64,000 bases of DNA from Pseudarthrobacter psychrotolerans (GCF_009911795.1 NZ_CP047898.1:3968001-4032000); one strand, 5' to 3'. Counted from the first letter of the stretch, positions 34,418 through 44,073 are shown. Numbers and translations are program-made. Notes: generated by a model not told the origin, from the letters alone.

Positions 34418-35238
34418 CTACTTCCACCAGGTATCGAAGATGGTGACCGGCACAGTGCGCTTGTGGCGCGTGCGCAGGTACTTCTGCTCGATCAGCTCAG
34501 CGGCCGCTTCGGGGATCTCGCGGCCTTCGAGGTAATCATCGATCTGGTCGTAGCTGAGGCCCAGTTCCTCCTCGTCGGTGCGTCCGGGCTTACCGTCCAG
34601 GAGATCGGCGGTGGGTACTTTTTCCCAGACGCGTGCGGGCGCCCCGAGTTCAGCAAGCAGCTCACGGTTCTGGCGCTTGTTGAGGCCGAACAGCGGCAGG
34701 ATGTCCGCGCCGCCGTCGCCGAATTTAGTGAAGAACCCGTGACGGACTCTGCTCCGTGATCCGTGCCGATCACCAGATAGTTGTGCTCGCCGGCCAGCGC
34801 GTACTGGGCGATCATCCGCGTGCGGGCCTTGGTGTTTCCCTTGTGGAAATCGGAGATGCCGTTGCCGACCGTCTTCTCGAACTCTTCCTCGAAGCCATCC
34901 ACGGCTGCGGAGATGTTGAAGGTCCATTCCGTCTTGGCCTGGATGAAGTCCAGGGCGGCCTGGGCGTCTTCTTCGTCGTGCTGGACGCCGTACGGCAGAC
35001 GGACTGCGACGAAGTTGGCCTCCACGCCTTCAGCGTCAAGCTCCTCCACCGCCAGCTGGGCCAGCCTGCCGGCGAGGGAGGAATCCAGCCCGCCCGAGAT
35101 GCCCAGGACAAAGCCCTTCGTGTGGGTTGCCCGGAGGTAATCCTTCAGGAAATCCACCCGCTTACGCACCTCCCCGACGGGGTCGATCCGGGGCTGCACG
35201 CCCATTTCTTCGATGATGGTGGCCTGAAGTTCGCGCAT
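34418..35238 (-). pseudogene. nadE: NAD synthetase (NH3-dependent), broken by one frameshift
   Basis: Final step of NAD synthesis: amidation of nicotinate adenine dinucleotide. The first frame has the N-type ATP pyrophosphatase loop [20 protein letters not shown] and [16 protein letters not shown]; after a lost base in the C run 34736-34738 (G run on the coding strand) it continues [20 protein letters not shown] and ends FDTWWK. Repair gives about 274 residues, the normal single-domain length. The ATG at 35238 ([13 protein letters not shown]) is chosen. Because NAD synthetase is needed by nearly all bacteria and no second copy is visible here, the break is probably a sequence error. Confidence 0.92.
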
Positions 35239-35303
35239 GTGATCCAGCCTAGTCAGCGCTGTCAACAACGCTCAACTGTGTCCACCCGAACCACGAACGT
35301 TTC

Positions 35304-35374
35304 AGCGCGAACGGACACTTGAGCACCCCAGCGCGAACGGACACTTGGGGCCTACAGGCGCAAACGGACACTTG
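35304..35374. repeat. Three tandem 18-base direct repeats
   Basis: AGCGCGAACGGACACTTG occurs at 35304-35321 and 35330-35347, and GGCGCAAACGGACACTTG at 35357-35374, giving a 26-27-base period. They lie between the nadE start and the LacI-regulator stop, upstream of nadE. They could be regulatory or a slipped-strand repeat. Confidence 0.55.
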
Positions 35375-35383
35375 GGCACTGAG

Positions 35384-36406
35384 CTACCGCGTTCCCGGTG
35401 CCGCTCCGGTTGAACCGCGCACCGTGAGATGCGTCGGCATCAGGGAGCGACTGCGGCTACCACCGCCCGCCAGCGGGTTGAGCTGGGCCAAGAGCATGGA
35501 CACGGCCACGCGGCCGGCCTGTTCGATCGGGGAAGCCATGGTGGTCAGCGGGGGATTGCAGAAGTCCGCGCCGAAGATGTCGTCGCAGCCCACCACGCTC
35601 ATGTCCTCCGGGACCCGGATGCCGCGTTCGCGCAGCCGCTGCAGCATGCCGATGGCGATGAGGTCGTTAAAGGCAATGCAAGCGGTGACGCCGGAGTGCA
35701 CGGCCGCGTCTGCTGCGGCGGCACCTGACTGTGTCTTAGGGGCGAACGGGCCGAGCCTGCGCACCTCCACGCCGCGGTCCTCGGCGGCGGCCGCCAGGGC
35801 TATCCAGCGAAGAGTGCTGGATTGGGACGTGAGGGGGCCGGCCATGTAGGCGATGCGGGTGTGGCCGAGCGAGATCAGGTGGTCCAAGGCCTGGCTGGTG
35901 GCGGACGGTGTGTCAATGACGACGGCGGGAATGCCGGCTACGTCGCGGTTGATGGTCACCATGGGAATCCTGGCGGCCGCGGCCAGCAGCGCCTCATCGC
36001 TGAGCCTGGACGCGGCGACGATGATTCCGTCGGCGCTCTTGCGCAGCTGCTCCATGGTGGAGGCCTCCACTTCGTCGGACTCTTCGGTGTCCACGAGCAG
36101 CTGGGTGTAGCCGGCCGCCTTGAGCTGCAGCTGGGTGCCCCGGATGAGGTCAAAATAGAAGGGGTTGGTGATGTCCGGCACCAGGACGCCGACGGCGCCG
36201 GTGCGGCCGGAGCTCAGGGCCTTCGCCTGGCTGTTCGGCGTGTAGTTCAACTCGGCCGCAGCCGCTTCGATGCGCGCACGGGTGCGGATGTTGACGCGGT
36301 CCGGAGTGGAAAGGGCGCGGGACACGGTAGATGCGGCCACGCCGCAGATGGCGGCGATGTCGTGGATGGTGGCAGGGCGGTCTGTTCCGGCTGCTTGCAT
36401 CGCCAT
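35384..36406 (-). CDS. LacI-family regulator of the uronate/glycoside island (copy 1)
   Basis: A 340-residue LacI/GalR repressor. Helix-turn-helix TIHDIAAICGVAASTVSRAL, hinge NYTPNSQAKALSSGRTGAVG, and sensor domain with LVPDITNPFYFDLIRG and SVVGCDDIFGADFCNPPLTT. It is transcribed away from the isomerase/oxidoreductase operon. A TGGCAA-N4-TTGTCA operator in the shared region (36496-36511) and three more in the island are its likely sites. It closely resembles the second LacI gene at 46278 (both have TNPxxFDxIRG and CDDIFGAD-like segments), so which of the two binds these operators cannot be decided by sequence. Confidence 0.93.
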   Translation of the reverse strand: MAMQAAGTDRPATIHDIAAICGVAASTVSRALSTPDRVNIRTRARIEAAAAELNYTPNSQAKALSSGRTGAVGVLVPDITNPFYFDLIRGTQLQLKAAGYTQLLVDTEESDEVEASTMEQLRKSADGIIVAASRLSDEALLAAAARIPMVTINRDVAGIPAVVIDTPSATSQALDHLISLGHTRIAYMAGPLTSQSSTLRWIALAAAAEDRGVEVRRLGPFAPKTQSGAAAADAAVHSGVTACIAFNDLIAIGMLQRLRERGIRVPEDMSVVGCDDIFGADFCNPPLTTMASPIEQAGRVAVSMLLAQLNPLAGGGSRSRSLMPTHLTVRGSTGAAPGTR

Positions 36407-36495
36407 GGCGCGCTCCTCACTGAACGGGATGACAGGGGGCTTGTGACGGTTGCCACAGCCCTGTAGCTCCTAGATTGCCACAGGATGCAATCATT

Positions 36496-36534
36496 TGGCA
36501 ATCGGTTGTCATTGACAGTTGACGTGTCTAGACT
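36496..36534 (+). promoter_or_regulatory. LacI operator/promoter module 1
   Basis: Operator TGGCAATCGGTTGTCA (36496-36511). Its last six bases TTGTCA act as the -35; a 17-base spacer leads to TAGACT (36529-36534) as the -10. It drives the operon starting at 36623. A second overlapping -35, TTGACA at 36512, is possible. Confidence 0.75.
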
Positions 36535-36622
36535 TAGGGCAGCACTTTTTGTGAACTGAGTCACCCGCGCGCCGGAGCGGCACCAAGGCTGTCCCGTCGC
36601 GGGCATACCTAAGGAGATTCCC

Positions 36623-37483
36623 GTGACCGCAACACCAACCGAAGCAACAAACACCGTCTGGCAGCTCTCAGGATTCGGCGATGAAGTGGATCCGGACCCC
36701 GCCGTTCAGGCCGCTGTCCTGCTTGCACTGGGCGCGAGCTACATCGAAGTACGCAGCGCCTGGGGTGTCAACGTCTCCGAGCTGACGCCGGAGCAGGTTA
36801 CCGAGCTGAAGGAAATCCTGGACGCCAAGGGCCTGAAGGTCTCCGCCGTGGCCAGCCCCATCGGCAAGGTGGACATCAGCTTGCCTGTGGAGCACGAAGT
36901 GGAACGCCTCCGCCAGATCATCTCCGTAGCCAAGGGACTGGATACAAAGTACATCCGGGTATTTTCCTTCTACCGGAGTGAAACCCAGACGCCGGAAGAA
37001 ATCCGCGACGACGTCATCACGCGCATGCGGGCACTGGCCGCTGAAGCCGCAAGCGCCGGCGTCGTACTCCTGCACGAGAACGAAAAGGACATTTACGGCG
37101 ATACGCCGCAGCGCGTCCTGGACATCATGGAGTCCGTCGACTCGCCCGCACTGCGCATCGCCTGGGACAACGCCAACTTCGTCCAGGTTGGCGTCCGGCC
37201 GTACACCGATGGATACGCCATGCTCCGCCCCTACCTCGAATACCTCCAGGTCAAGGACGCCATCATGGCCACGGGCGAGGTTGTTCCTTCCGGCCATGGC
37301 GACGGCGAACTCGACGCCACCATTGCCGCCCTGAAGGCGGACGGGTACGCAGGTTTCGCCTCCCTGGAACCGCACCTCGCCAGCCACCATGAACTGGGTG
37401 GCTTCTCCGGGCCGGTTGCCTTCGGCAGCGCCGCCCGCGCATTCGCGGTCCTTGCCGCCAAGAACGGAATCGAACTTTCGTGA
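36623..37483 (+). CDS. Sugar phosphate isomerase/epimerase-like TIM-barrel protein (pair 1)
   Basis: A 286-residue AP-endonuclease-2-like (xylose isomerase-like) TIM barrel. GTG start with AAGGAG 6 bases upstream. Metal-ligand segments are visible: VVLLHENEKDIYG (Glu), LRIAWDNANFVQVG (Asp), YLQVKDAI, and FASLEPHLASHH (Glu) near the end. Its stop overlaps the next gene's GTG by 4 bases, so it acts with the Gfo/Idh/MocA oxidoreductase. Enzymes of this fold isomerise sugars or cleave 3-keto-glycosides; the specific reaction is not known. Confidence 0.85.
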   Translation: MTATPTEATNTVWQLSGFGDEVDPDPAVQAAVLLALGASYIEVRSAWGVNVSELTPEQVTELKEILDAKGLKVSAVASPIGKVDISLPVEHEVERLRQIISVAKGLDTKYIRVFSFYRSETQTPEEIRDDVITRMRALAAEAASAGVVLLHENEKDIYGDTPQRVLDIMESVDSPALRIAWDNANFVQVGVRPYTDGYAMLRPYLEYLQVKDAIMATGEVVPSGHGDGELDATIAALKADGYAGFASLEPHLASHHELGGFSGPVAFGSAARAFAVLAAKNGIELS

Positions 37484-38493
37484 CGGGCCTCAAGGCCGCA
37501 GTTATCGGCTGCGGTGACGTGTCAGCAGTGCACTTCGAAGCCATCGCAAAGCTCGACGGCGCGCGGCTGGCCGGTGTCTGTGACTCTGATCCCGGCCGCC
37601 TTGCGGCGTCTGTGGCGGCCTATGGCGTCCCGGGGTTCCCGGATCACCTCAGCCTGATCGAGGCCATCGGACCGGATGTTGTGCACGTTACGACGCCGCA
37701 CAACATGCACGCCTCGATTGCGGCGGACTGCCTTGAGCGTGGCGTGAATGTGATTGTTGAAAAGCCGCTCGCGCATTCGCTCGAGGAAGGCCGCCGGCTG
37801 GTGGAGGCTGCCAAAGCGTCCACTGCCAAGATTGCCGTCTGTTTCCAGAACCGCTACAACGCCACTGCACAGGCCATGCATTCCCTGCTGTCCTCCGGTG
37901 AGCTCGGCGCGGTAGTAGGGGCTTCGGCGACCGTGCTGTGGCAACGGGAGGCGGACTATTACCGCAGCCGGCCGTGGCGCGGAACCTGGGAGGGCGGCGG
38001 CGGCGGGCTCATGATGAACCAGGCCATCCACACTGTTGACCTGCTGCAGTGGCTGGTGGGCGACGTCGTTTCGTTGTCCGGCAACGCGGCCACCAGGTTC
38101 CTGGGCGAAACCATCGAGGTGGAGGATACGGCGGAGTTTGTTGCCCAGCACGCCAACGGTGCGCGCAGCGCCTTCTACGCAACGCTGGCCAATGCCGCGA
38201 ACGCGCCGGTCACCCTGGATATTGTCACGGAAAAAGCGACTCTCAGTCTTCGTGGGGACTTGACGGTCACTTATGCGGACGGCCGCGTGGACGTGGTCCC
38301 CGAGCGTGTGGTGGAGTCCGGTGGGCGCGCCTACTGGGGGGTCTCGCATGAGCTGCTCATTGCTGATTTCTATGCCCGCCTCGGCGACTCGGGTCCGTTC
38401 TGGATCAACCCTGAAGAGGCCGAGAAATCTCTGAAAATCGTCAAGGAGATTTACCGCCAGAGCTACCCGGACGCGACGGAGAAAGTCTCCTGA
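37480..38493 (+). CDS. Gfo/Idh/MocA-family oxidoreductase (pair 1)
   Basis: NAD(P)-dependent sugar/polyol dehydrogenase, 337 residues. Rossmann segment AAVIGCGDVSAVHFEAIAKL; the catalytic Lys is in VIVEKPLAHSLEEG; the C-terminal domain has GGGLMMNQAIHTVDLLQWLV with a conserved His. This fold oxidises or reduces ring hydroxyls of sugars and inositols. It overlaps the TIM-barrel gene and ends the first operon; a LacI-type promoter/operator follows at 38569. A second pair of the same two families occurs at 44074-46160. Confidence 0.9.
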   Translation: MTGLKAAVIGCGDVSAVHFEAIAKLDGARLAGVCDSDPGRLAASVAAYGVPGFPDHLSLIEAIGPDVVHVTTPHNMHASIAADCLERGVNVIVEKPLAHSLEEGRRLVEAAKASTAKIAVCFQNRYNATAQAMHSLLSSGELGAVVGASATVLWQREADYYRSRPWRGTWEGGGGGLMMNQAIHTVDLLQWLVGDVVSLSGNAATRFLGETIEVEDTAEFVAQHANGARSAFYATLANAANAPVTLDIVTEKATLSLRGDLTVTYADGRVDVVPERVVESGGRAYWGVSHELLIADFYARLGDSGPFWINPEEAEKSLKIVKEIYRQSYPDATEKVS

Positions 38494-38568
38494 GCTGCTC
38501 ACGGCAACCGGTTGAAGCCGGTTAGAACGTTTCATTCACGGCGATTTTCGCCTAGATTGCAACAATAT

Positions 38569-38607
38569 TGACAATCGGTTGCCAAAGTTGGCAATCATGC
38601 GTATTCT
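38569..38607 (+). promoter_or_regulatory. LacI operator/promoter module 2
   Basis: Operator TGACAATCGGTTGCCA (38569-38584), with TTGCCA as -35, a 17-base spacer, and TATTCT (38602-38607) as -10. A weaker site, CGGCAACCGGTTGAAG, lies at 38502-38517, and an extra half-site GGCAATC falls within the spacer. It drives the importer operon. Confidence 0.75.
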
Positions 38608-38685
38608 GAATCTCGAAGGCCGGTGTGGCCCACGCCACACCGGCCCAATCGCAACTCTCACGTTCCACAGATTCAGGAGCCAACA

Positions 38686-40215
38686 ATGAAGTTAGGTCCC
38701 AAGGCGGCAGCAGCCGCCCTCATCGTCAGCGCAGCACTGGCGCTGACTGCGTGCGGCGGCGGCGCCCCGGGCGGTACCGCTGCGGGAGCAGCCAAGACAA
38801 CCACCCTGACGTTGGGCGCCGTCCAGGAAATCCGCTCCTGGGATCCGGCCCAGGCCCACGTGGGCCACTTCCTGCAGCCCTACCAGGCCGCCTACGATTC
38901 CCTGCTTCTCCGGGAACCGGATGGCAAGCTCAGCCCGATGCTGGCCACGGCCTGGAAGTACAACGACACCCACACCAAGCTCACCGTGGACCTGCGCACA
39001 GACGTGACGTTCAGCGACGGCGCTAAGTTTGATGCCGCCGCAGCCAAGGCAAACCTGGATCACTTCAAAACCGCCAATGGTCCGCAGATGGCACAGCTCA
39101 CCGCCGTCTCGGAGGTCAAGGTGGTTGATGCTGACACTATCGAGCTGGACCTGACCGCCGCTGACCCTTCCCTGGAGTTCTACCTCAGCCAGGCCGCCGG
39201 CCTGATGGGCAGCCCCAAGGCGCTGGGCACCGAGGGTATCAAGACCGAACCTGTGGGCAGCGGCCCGTACGTGATGGACAAGGCAGCAACGGTCAAGGAC
39301 TCACAGTCCGTGTTCACAGCCCGCAAGGACTACTGGAACAAGGACAACCAGAAGTTCGAGAAGATCACCTTCAAGATCCTGCTTGACTTGACCGCCCGCA
39401 CCAACGCACTGGTTTCGGGACAGGTTGACGCCACGCTGCTGGATCCCAAGACCGGCAAGCAGGCAGAGGGATCCAAGATGATCCTCGCCGCGAACGAGGT
39501 GGACTGGCAGGGCCTGACGCTGTTCGACCGCGATGGCGCCAAGAACCCGGCACTGGCCAATGTCAAGGTCCGCCAGGCCATCAACTACGCGTTTGACCGC
39601 AAGACGATCCTCGACCAGGTCCTGCTGGGCCAGGGCACGCCCACGTCCCAGCCCTTCGGCAAGGCCAGCGGCGCCTGGGTTGAAGACCTTGAGAACAAGT
39701 ACCCCTACGACCCAGCCAAGGCGAAAGCACTGCTGAAGGAAGCAGGCTTCGAAACCGGCGTCGTCCTCGAGCTCCCGTCCGTTCCCGGGTTTGAAACCCA
39801 GCTGGCAGTAGTCAAGCAGCAGCTCTCTGACGTCGGCATCACCGTGAACATTGGTGCCGCGATCACCAACACCTACACCACGGACATCGCCGGGCAGAAG
39901 TTCACCAGCATGTACTTCTCGCTCTTCCAGGGTGAGCCGTGGGTTGCCATCAACCAGATCGTCTCCACGAAGGCCCTGTACAACCCGTTCAAGAACACCA
40001 GCCCCGAGCTGCAGGCCAAGATCGATGCCGTGCAGAACGGTGGAAAGGATGCTGCAAAGCTGGCCCAGGACGTCAACCGGTATGTGGTTGACCAGGCGTG
40101 GTTCGCCCCGCTGTTCCGCGTGAACCAGATGTACTACCACAACTCCAAGATCAACGTCACGCCGCAGATCCAGCAGGCTGTCCCGTCGATCTACAACTAC
40201 TCGCCCGCAAAGTAG
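38686..40215 (+). CDS. Opp/Dpp-type ABC substrate-binding lipoprotein
   Basis: Family 5 solute-binding protein, 509 residues. Signal peptide KLGPKAAAAALIVSAALAL with lipobox LTAC (Cys about residue 22), then a Gly/Ala linker. Typical segments are EIRSWDPAQAHVGHFLQPYQ, DVTFSDGAKFDAAAAKANLD, GSGPYVMDKAA and VRQAINYAFDRKTILDQVLL. AGGAG precedes the ATG by 7 bases. Family 5 proteins bind peptides but also glycosides and oligosaccharides; the surrounding uronate genes point to a sugar-containing ligand. A strong hairpin follows the stop. Confidence 0.92.
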   Translation: MKLGPKAAAAALIVSAALALTACGGGAPGGTAAGAAKTTTLTLGAVQEIRSWDPAQAHVGHFLQPYQAAYDSLLLREPDGKLSPMLATAWKYNDTHTKLTVDLRTDVTFSDGAKFDAAAAKANLDHFKTANGPQMAQLTAVSEVKVVDADTIELDLTAADPSLEFYLSQAAGLMGSPKALGTEGIKTEPVGSGPYVMDKAATVKDSQSVFTARKDYWNKDNQKFEKITFKILLDLTARTNALVSGQVDATLLDPKTGKQAEGSKMILAANEVDWQGLTLFDRDGAKNPALANVKVRQAINYAFDRKTILDQVLLGQGTPTSQPFGKASGAWVEDLENKYPYDPAKAKALLKEAGFETGVVLELPSVPGFETQLAVVKQQLSDVGITVNIGAAITNTYTTDIAGQKFTSMYFSLFQGEPWVAINQIVSTKALYNPFKNTSPELQAKIDAVQNGGKDAAKLAQDVNRYVVDQAWFAPLFRVNQMYYHNSKINVTPQIQQAVPSIYNYSPAK

Positions 40216-40236
40216 CCCAGCGACGTAGCCTTCCGG

Positions 40237-40275
40237 TTCCGGCACGCCGCCCCGTCCAGGGGCGGCGTGCCGGAA
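40237..40275 (+). terminator. Intra-operon attenuating hairpin
   Basis: Seventeen-base perfect arms (40237-40253 and 40259-40275) and a 5-base loop, GC-rich with no T tract. It lies between the binding protein and first permease genes, where such hairpins usually raise binding-protein mRNA over the membrane subunits. Confidence 0.7.
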
Positions 40276-40313
40276 CAAGGCAGCCAACCCATGCCAGTTC
40301 AACGGAGCCAGCA

Positions 40314-41255
40314 ATGATCACTTTCATTCTCAAACGCCTCGGCAGCGGACTCGTCGTTCTGTTCGCCGTCTCGATCCTCGTTTTTTCCCTGCTCTACGTA
40401 TCGAGCGGCAGCATAGCGCGGAACATCCTGGGCGACCAGGCAACGCCGGAGCAGCTGGCCGTGAAGGAAGCCGAACTGGGGCTCGACCAGCCCATCATCA
40501 CGCGCTATTTCAGCTGGCTCACCCACGCACTGAGCGGGGACCTCGGCACATCGTGGTTCACCTCTGAGCCCGTCGCCAACGCGCTGGCCACGCGCATTCC
40601 GGTGACCATGACCATGGTGATTGCAGCCATGCTCCTGATCTCCATCATCGCCACCCTCATCGGCGTTGCCGCGGCAGTAAAGCGCGGCTGGGTGGACAGA
40701 ATCGTCCAGATCGGCGCCATCATCGGTGATTCCGTTCCAGGCTTTGTCATCGGCATCATCCTGGTGACCATCCTGGCCATCCAGATGGGCCTTTTCCCCG
40801 CCACCAGCACCATCTCGCCCGGTGTCGGAGCGGACGCCTGGGTACTTTCCCTGACCCTTCCGGTGATTGCGCTGCTGATCAACGGCGTCACTGGCGGTGC
40901 CCAGCAGATCCGCAGCGCCGTCATCAAGCAGCTCGAACGCGATTATGTCCGCACCCTGCGCAGCCGCGGAATCGGCGAGACCGAGGTCCTGTTCAAGCAC
41001 GTCCTGCGCAGCGCAGCTCCGGCCGGCCTGACCGTACTCAGCCTCCAGCTGATCGGCATGCTCGGCGGTGTGGTCATCATCGAGCAGATCTTTGCCCTGC
41101 CCGGCATGGGGCCACTCGCCGTAGCCGCCACCAGCCAGAGTGACCAGCCCGTGGTCATGGGCGTCGTTATGTACACCGTCGCCGTTGTCATTGTGGTCAA
41201 CCTCATTGTTGACATGCTCAACGGCTGGCTTAACCCGAAGGTGCGTGTCTCGTGA
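40314..41255 (+). CDS. Opp/Dpp-type ABC permease 1 (DppB-like)
   Basis: A 313-residue membrane protein: MITFILKRLGSGLVVLFAVS is the typical first span, followed by a periplasmic loop (EAELGLDQPIITRYFSWLTH) and five more spans. The EAA-type loop RDYVRTLRSRGIGETEVLFK-like region and C-terminal IIEQIFALPGMGPLAVAA are family features. The ATG has GGAG about 7 bases upstream; the frame is open into the binding-protein gene. Its stop overlaps the next GTG (GTGA, 41252-41255). Confidence 0.93.
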   Translation: MITFILKRLGSGLVVLFAVSILVFSLLYVSSGSIARNILGDQATPEQLAVKEAELGLDQPIITRYFSWLTHALSGDLGTSWFTSEPVANALATRIPVTMTMVIAAMLLISIIATLIGVAAAVKRGWVDRIVQIGAIIGDSVPGFVIGIILVTILAIQMGLFPATSTISPGVGADAWVLSLTLPVIALLINGVTGGAQQIRSAVIKQLERDYVRTLRSRGIGETEVLFKHVLRSAAPAGLTVLSLQLIGMLGGVVIIEQIFALPGMGPLAVAATSQSDQPVVMGVVMYTVAVVIVVNLIVDMLNGWLNPKVRVS

Positions 41256-43124
41256 CCGAGTCCGTCGAAACCTCTGCCCTGACGCCCGCACCCGGAACGT
41301 CGGGCCAGACCGGAACCGTTGTCCGCTCAACAGTCCTCAAGCGGCTGCTGAAGAATCCTCTTGGCATCATCGCCATCGTTATCCTGCTGGCGATGGCCTT
41401 CATGGCCGTATTTGCCGACGCCCTGGCCCCGTTCGAAGAGAACTTCGCCAACATTTCCAAGACCCTCGCCGCGCCGGACTCTGTCAACATTCTCGGCACC
41501 GACAGCTCGGGACGTGATGTCTGGAGCAGACTGCTGTTCGGGGCACAGCTGACACTGAGCTCGGCGCTGCTGTGCGCCGCCGTCGCCATTGCCATCGGCC
41601 TGCCGGCAGGCCTGATCGCCGGCTACTACGCCGGCAAGTTCGAAGCGGCCTCCAACTGGGTTGTCAGCATCCTGATGAGCCTTCCGGGCCTTATCGTCCT
41701 GCTGACCATCCGGGCCGCGTTCGGCCCTTCGGTCTGGATTGCCATGATCGCCTTCGGCGTCCTGATCAGCCCTTCCTACTTCCGGCTGACCCGGTCGGCG
41801 GTACAGTCGGTCCGCAACGAACTCTATGTGGATGCTGCGCGGGTCTCGGGGCTCTCCGATTTCAGCATCATCGTCCGCCATATCTTCTCCGTGGTACGCG
41901 CCCCGATCATCATCCAGACTGCTGCAATCGCCGGCGTCGCCATCGCCATCCAGTCCGGACTCGAGTTCCTGGGCCTGGGCGATCCGGCCAAAGCCACCTG
42001 GGGCGTCATGCTCAGTGAGGGCTTCAAGAACGTATACCTCAACCCGACCCTGCTCTTCTGGCCTGCGTTTGCCATGGCGCTGACCATCGGCGCCCTGGTC
42101 CTGCTGGGCAACGCCCTCCGTGACGCCCTGGAAGACGGCGAAAAAATCAAGCACCGCAGGCAGAAAGCACATCAAGCCGAAGATGCTGCGGCAGCCAGCG
42201 CCGCCAAGGCAGCGCGGAAGACCATTGCGGCCGTCGAGGCCGGAACCGAACACCACCTCGTCAAGGTGACCAACCTCGGCGTCGGCTACCCCAGGCGGAC
42301 GGATCCATCAAGAAAGTGGTGGATGACGTCTCCTTCCACGTTGACCGCGGCGAAATCCTCGGCATCGTGGGCGAATCCGGGTCGGGTAAGTCCCAGACTG
42401 CCTTCTCCATCCTGGGCCTGCTGCCGGACACCGCACGAATCGTGGGCGGCGCCATCCAGTTCGATGGCAACTACACGGTCGCTCCAGGTGAGGACAAGGT
42501 CAACCAGGGCCGCCTCTCCAAGCTGCGCGGCAAGCGGATTTCCTACATCCCGCAGGAACCCATGAGCAACCTGGACCCGGCCTTCACCATCGGCTACCAG
42601 CTGGTTACGCCCATGGTGCGTGTCCTGGGAATCACCAAGGCCGAAGCCACCAAGCGGGCCATGAAGCTGCTCTCCGACGTCGGCATCGTCAGCCCGGAGC
42701 GCACCTTCAAGGCCTACCCTCACGAGGTATCCGGTGGCATGGCCCAGCGTGTGCTTATCGCCGGCGCCATCAGCTGCGAACCGGACCTCATCATTGCCGA
42801 TGAGCCCACCACCGCACTGGACGTCACGGTCCAGGCCGATGTGCTGGACCTCATCCGCGACCTCCAGCGCCGGCTCGGCGTCGGCGTCATCCTGGTGACC
42901 CACAACTTCGGCGTTGTGGCTGACCTCTGCGACCGTGTTGTGGTCATGCAGAACGGCCGGCTGGTGGAGGAGGGCCCGTGCGGGAGATCCTGCGCGAACC
43001 GAAGGAACGCTATACCCAGACTTTGTTGGCTTCGATGCTGGAAGGCAAGGAACCGATGACCATGCTGGTTTCAGCTGCTTCGTCTTCAACCGCGTCATCA
43101 AGTGCTAAGGAGAATGTCCTGTGA
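41252..43124 (+). pseudogene. ABC permease-ATPase fusion (DppC-DppD), broken by two frameshifts
   Basis: One long gene combining the DppC-like permease (about residues 1-300; LLKNPLGIIAIVILLAMAFM, LGTDSSGRDVWSRLLFGAQL, YVDAARVSGLSDFSIIVRHI) with an ATPase. A charged Ala/Lys-rich linker leads to HLVKVTNLGVGYP, where one C is missing (run 42289-42292). The ATPase continues in the next frame with VGESGSGKSQTAFSILGLLP, EVSGGMAQRVLIAGA and LIIADEPTTALDV. A second single-base loss near 42979 separates LVEEGP from VREILREPKERYTQTLL; the repaired frame stops at 43124, overlapping the next GTG. Repaired length is about 624 residues. Confidence 0.87.
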
Positions 43125-44026
43125 CGGAAACTGCAGCCTCAAGCGCCGCGGTATCGGCCCCGGCACGCGAAGAACTCCTTCGCGTCGAGAACCTGGTGGT
43201 GGACTACGCAGGCAAGGGTTTCCGCGCCAAGAAATTCCGCGCCCTGACCGACATCAATATCAGCATCGGCCAGGGTGAGACCCTGGGCCTCGTGGGCGAA
43301 TCAGGGTCGGGTAAGACCACCCTGGGCCGGTCTGTACTGGGTCTCGCGCCGGTGAGCGGCGGCAAGATCACCTTCGAAGGCCAGGACATCAGCCACGCCA
43401 CCCGCAAGCAGCGGCGCGTCCTCAGCCGCGACATGCAGGTGGTCTTCCAGGATCCCTACACGTCACTGAACCCCGCCCTGGAAATCGGCGACATTCTGGC
43501 CGAACCCCTGGGCGTGCAGGGCATGGAGCAGGCAGCAGCAAAGAAACGCGTGAAGGAGCTCCTGGACCAGGTTGGCCTCCCGTCGGACGCCATCCACCGG
43601 CTTCCGCGCGAGTTCAGCGGCGGCCAGCGCCAGCGCGTGGCGATTGCCCGCGCCCTGGCACTGTCTCCCAAGCTCATCGTCTGTGATGAGCCGGTCAGCG
43701 CACTGGACCTCTCCACCCAGGCCCGCGTCCTGGATCTCTTCCTGCAGATCCAGAAGGACACGGGCGTCTCCTACCTGTTTGTCTCCCACGACCTTGACGT
43801 GGTCCGCCACATCAGCCACCGTGTAGCCGTGATGTACCGTGGAGAAATCGTGGAGCAGGGGCCGGCAGAGATCGTCACGCGCAACCCCGAGCACCCCTAC
43901 ACGCAGCGGTTGCTGCTCGCTTCCCCGGTGCCGGATCCGGACCGCCAGGAGAAGCGCCGTGCCGACCGTCACCGGCTGCTCGAAGAACAGCGCCAGCAGA
44001 ACGAGCAGGCCGCTGTCCTTGCCTAG
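43121..44026 (+). CDS. Opp/Dpp-type ABC ATPase (DppF-like)
   Basis: Second ATPase of the importer, 301 residues, GTG start overlapping the fusion gene's stop. Walker A LGLVGESGSGKTTLGRSVLG, Q loop VVFQDPYTSLNPALE, signature [20 protein letters not shown], Walker B LIVCDEPVSALDLST and the H loop VSHDLDVVRHIS are all intact. The C-terminus contains HPYTQRLLLASPVPDPDRQE, typical of the oligopeptide subfamily. With the fused permease-ATPase it completes the two-ATPase importer. The TIM-barrel gene follows after 47 bases. Confidence 0.94.
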   Translation: MTETAASSAAVSAPAREELLRVENLVVDYAGKGFRAKKFRALTDINISIGQGETLGLVGESGSGKTTLGRSVLGLAPVSGGKITFEGQDISHATRKQRRVLSRDMQVVFQDPYTSLNPALEIGDILAEPLGVQGMEQAAAKKRVKELLDQVGLPSDAIHRLPREFSGGQRQRVAIARALALSPKLIVCDEPVSALDLSTQARVLDLFLQIQKDTGVSYLFVSHDLDVVRHISHRVAVMYRGEIVEQGPAEIVTRNPEHPYTQRLLLASPVPDPDRQEKRRADRHRLLEEQRQQNEQAAVLA

Positions 44027-44073
44027 GGCTCGTGCCCGAACTAACTCAACAGCAACAACAATGGAGGAATAAC

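Noticed and set aside
35304..35374. CRISPR array
   Set aside because: Only three 18-base units with 8-9-base gaps; no spacers of proper size and no cas genes nearby.
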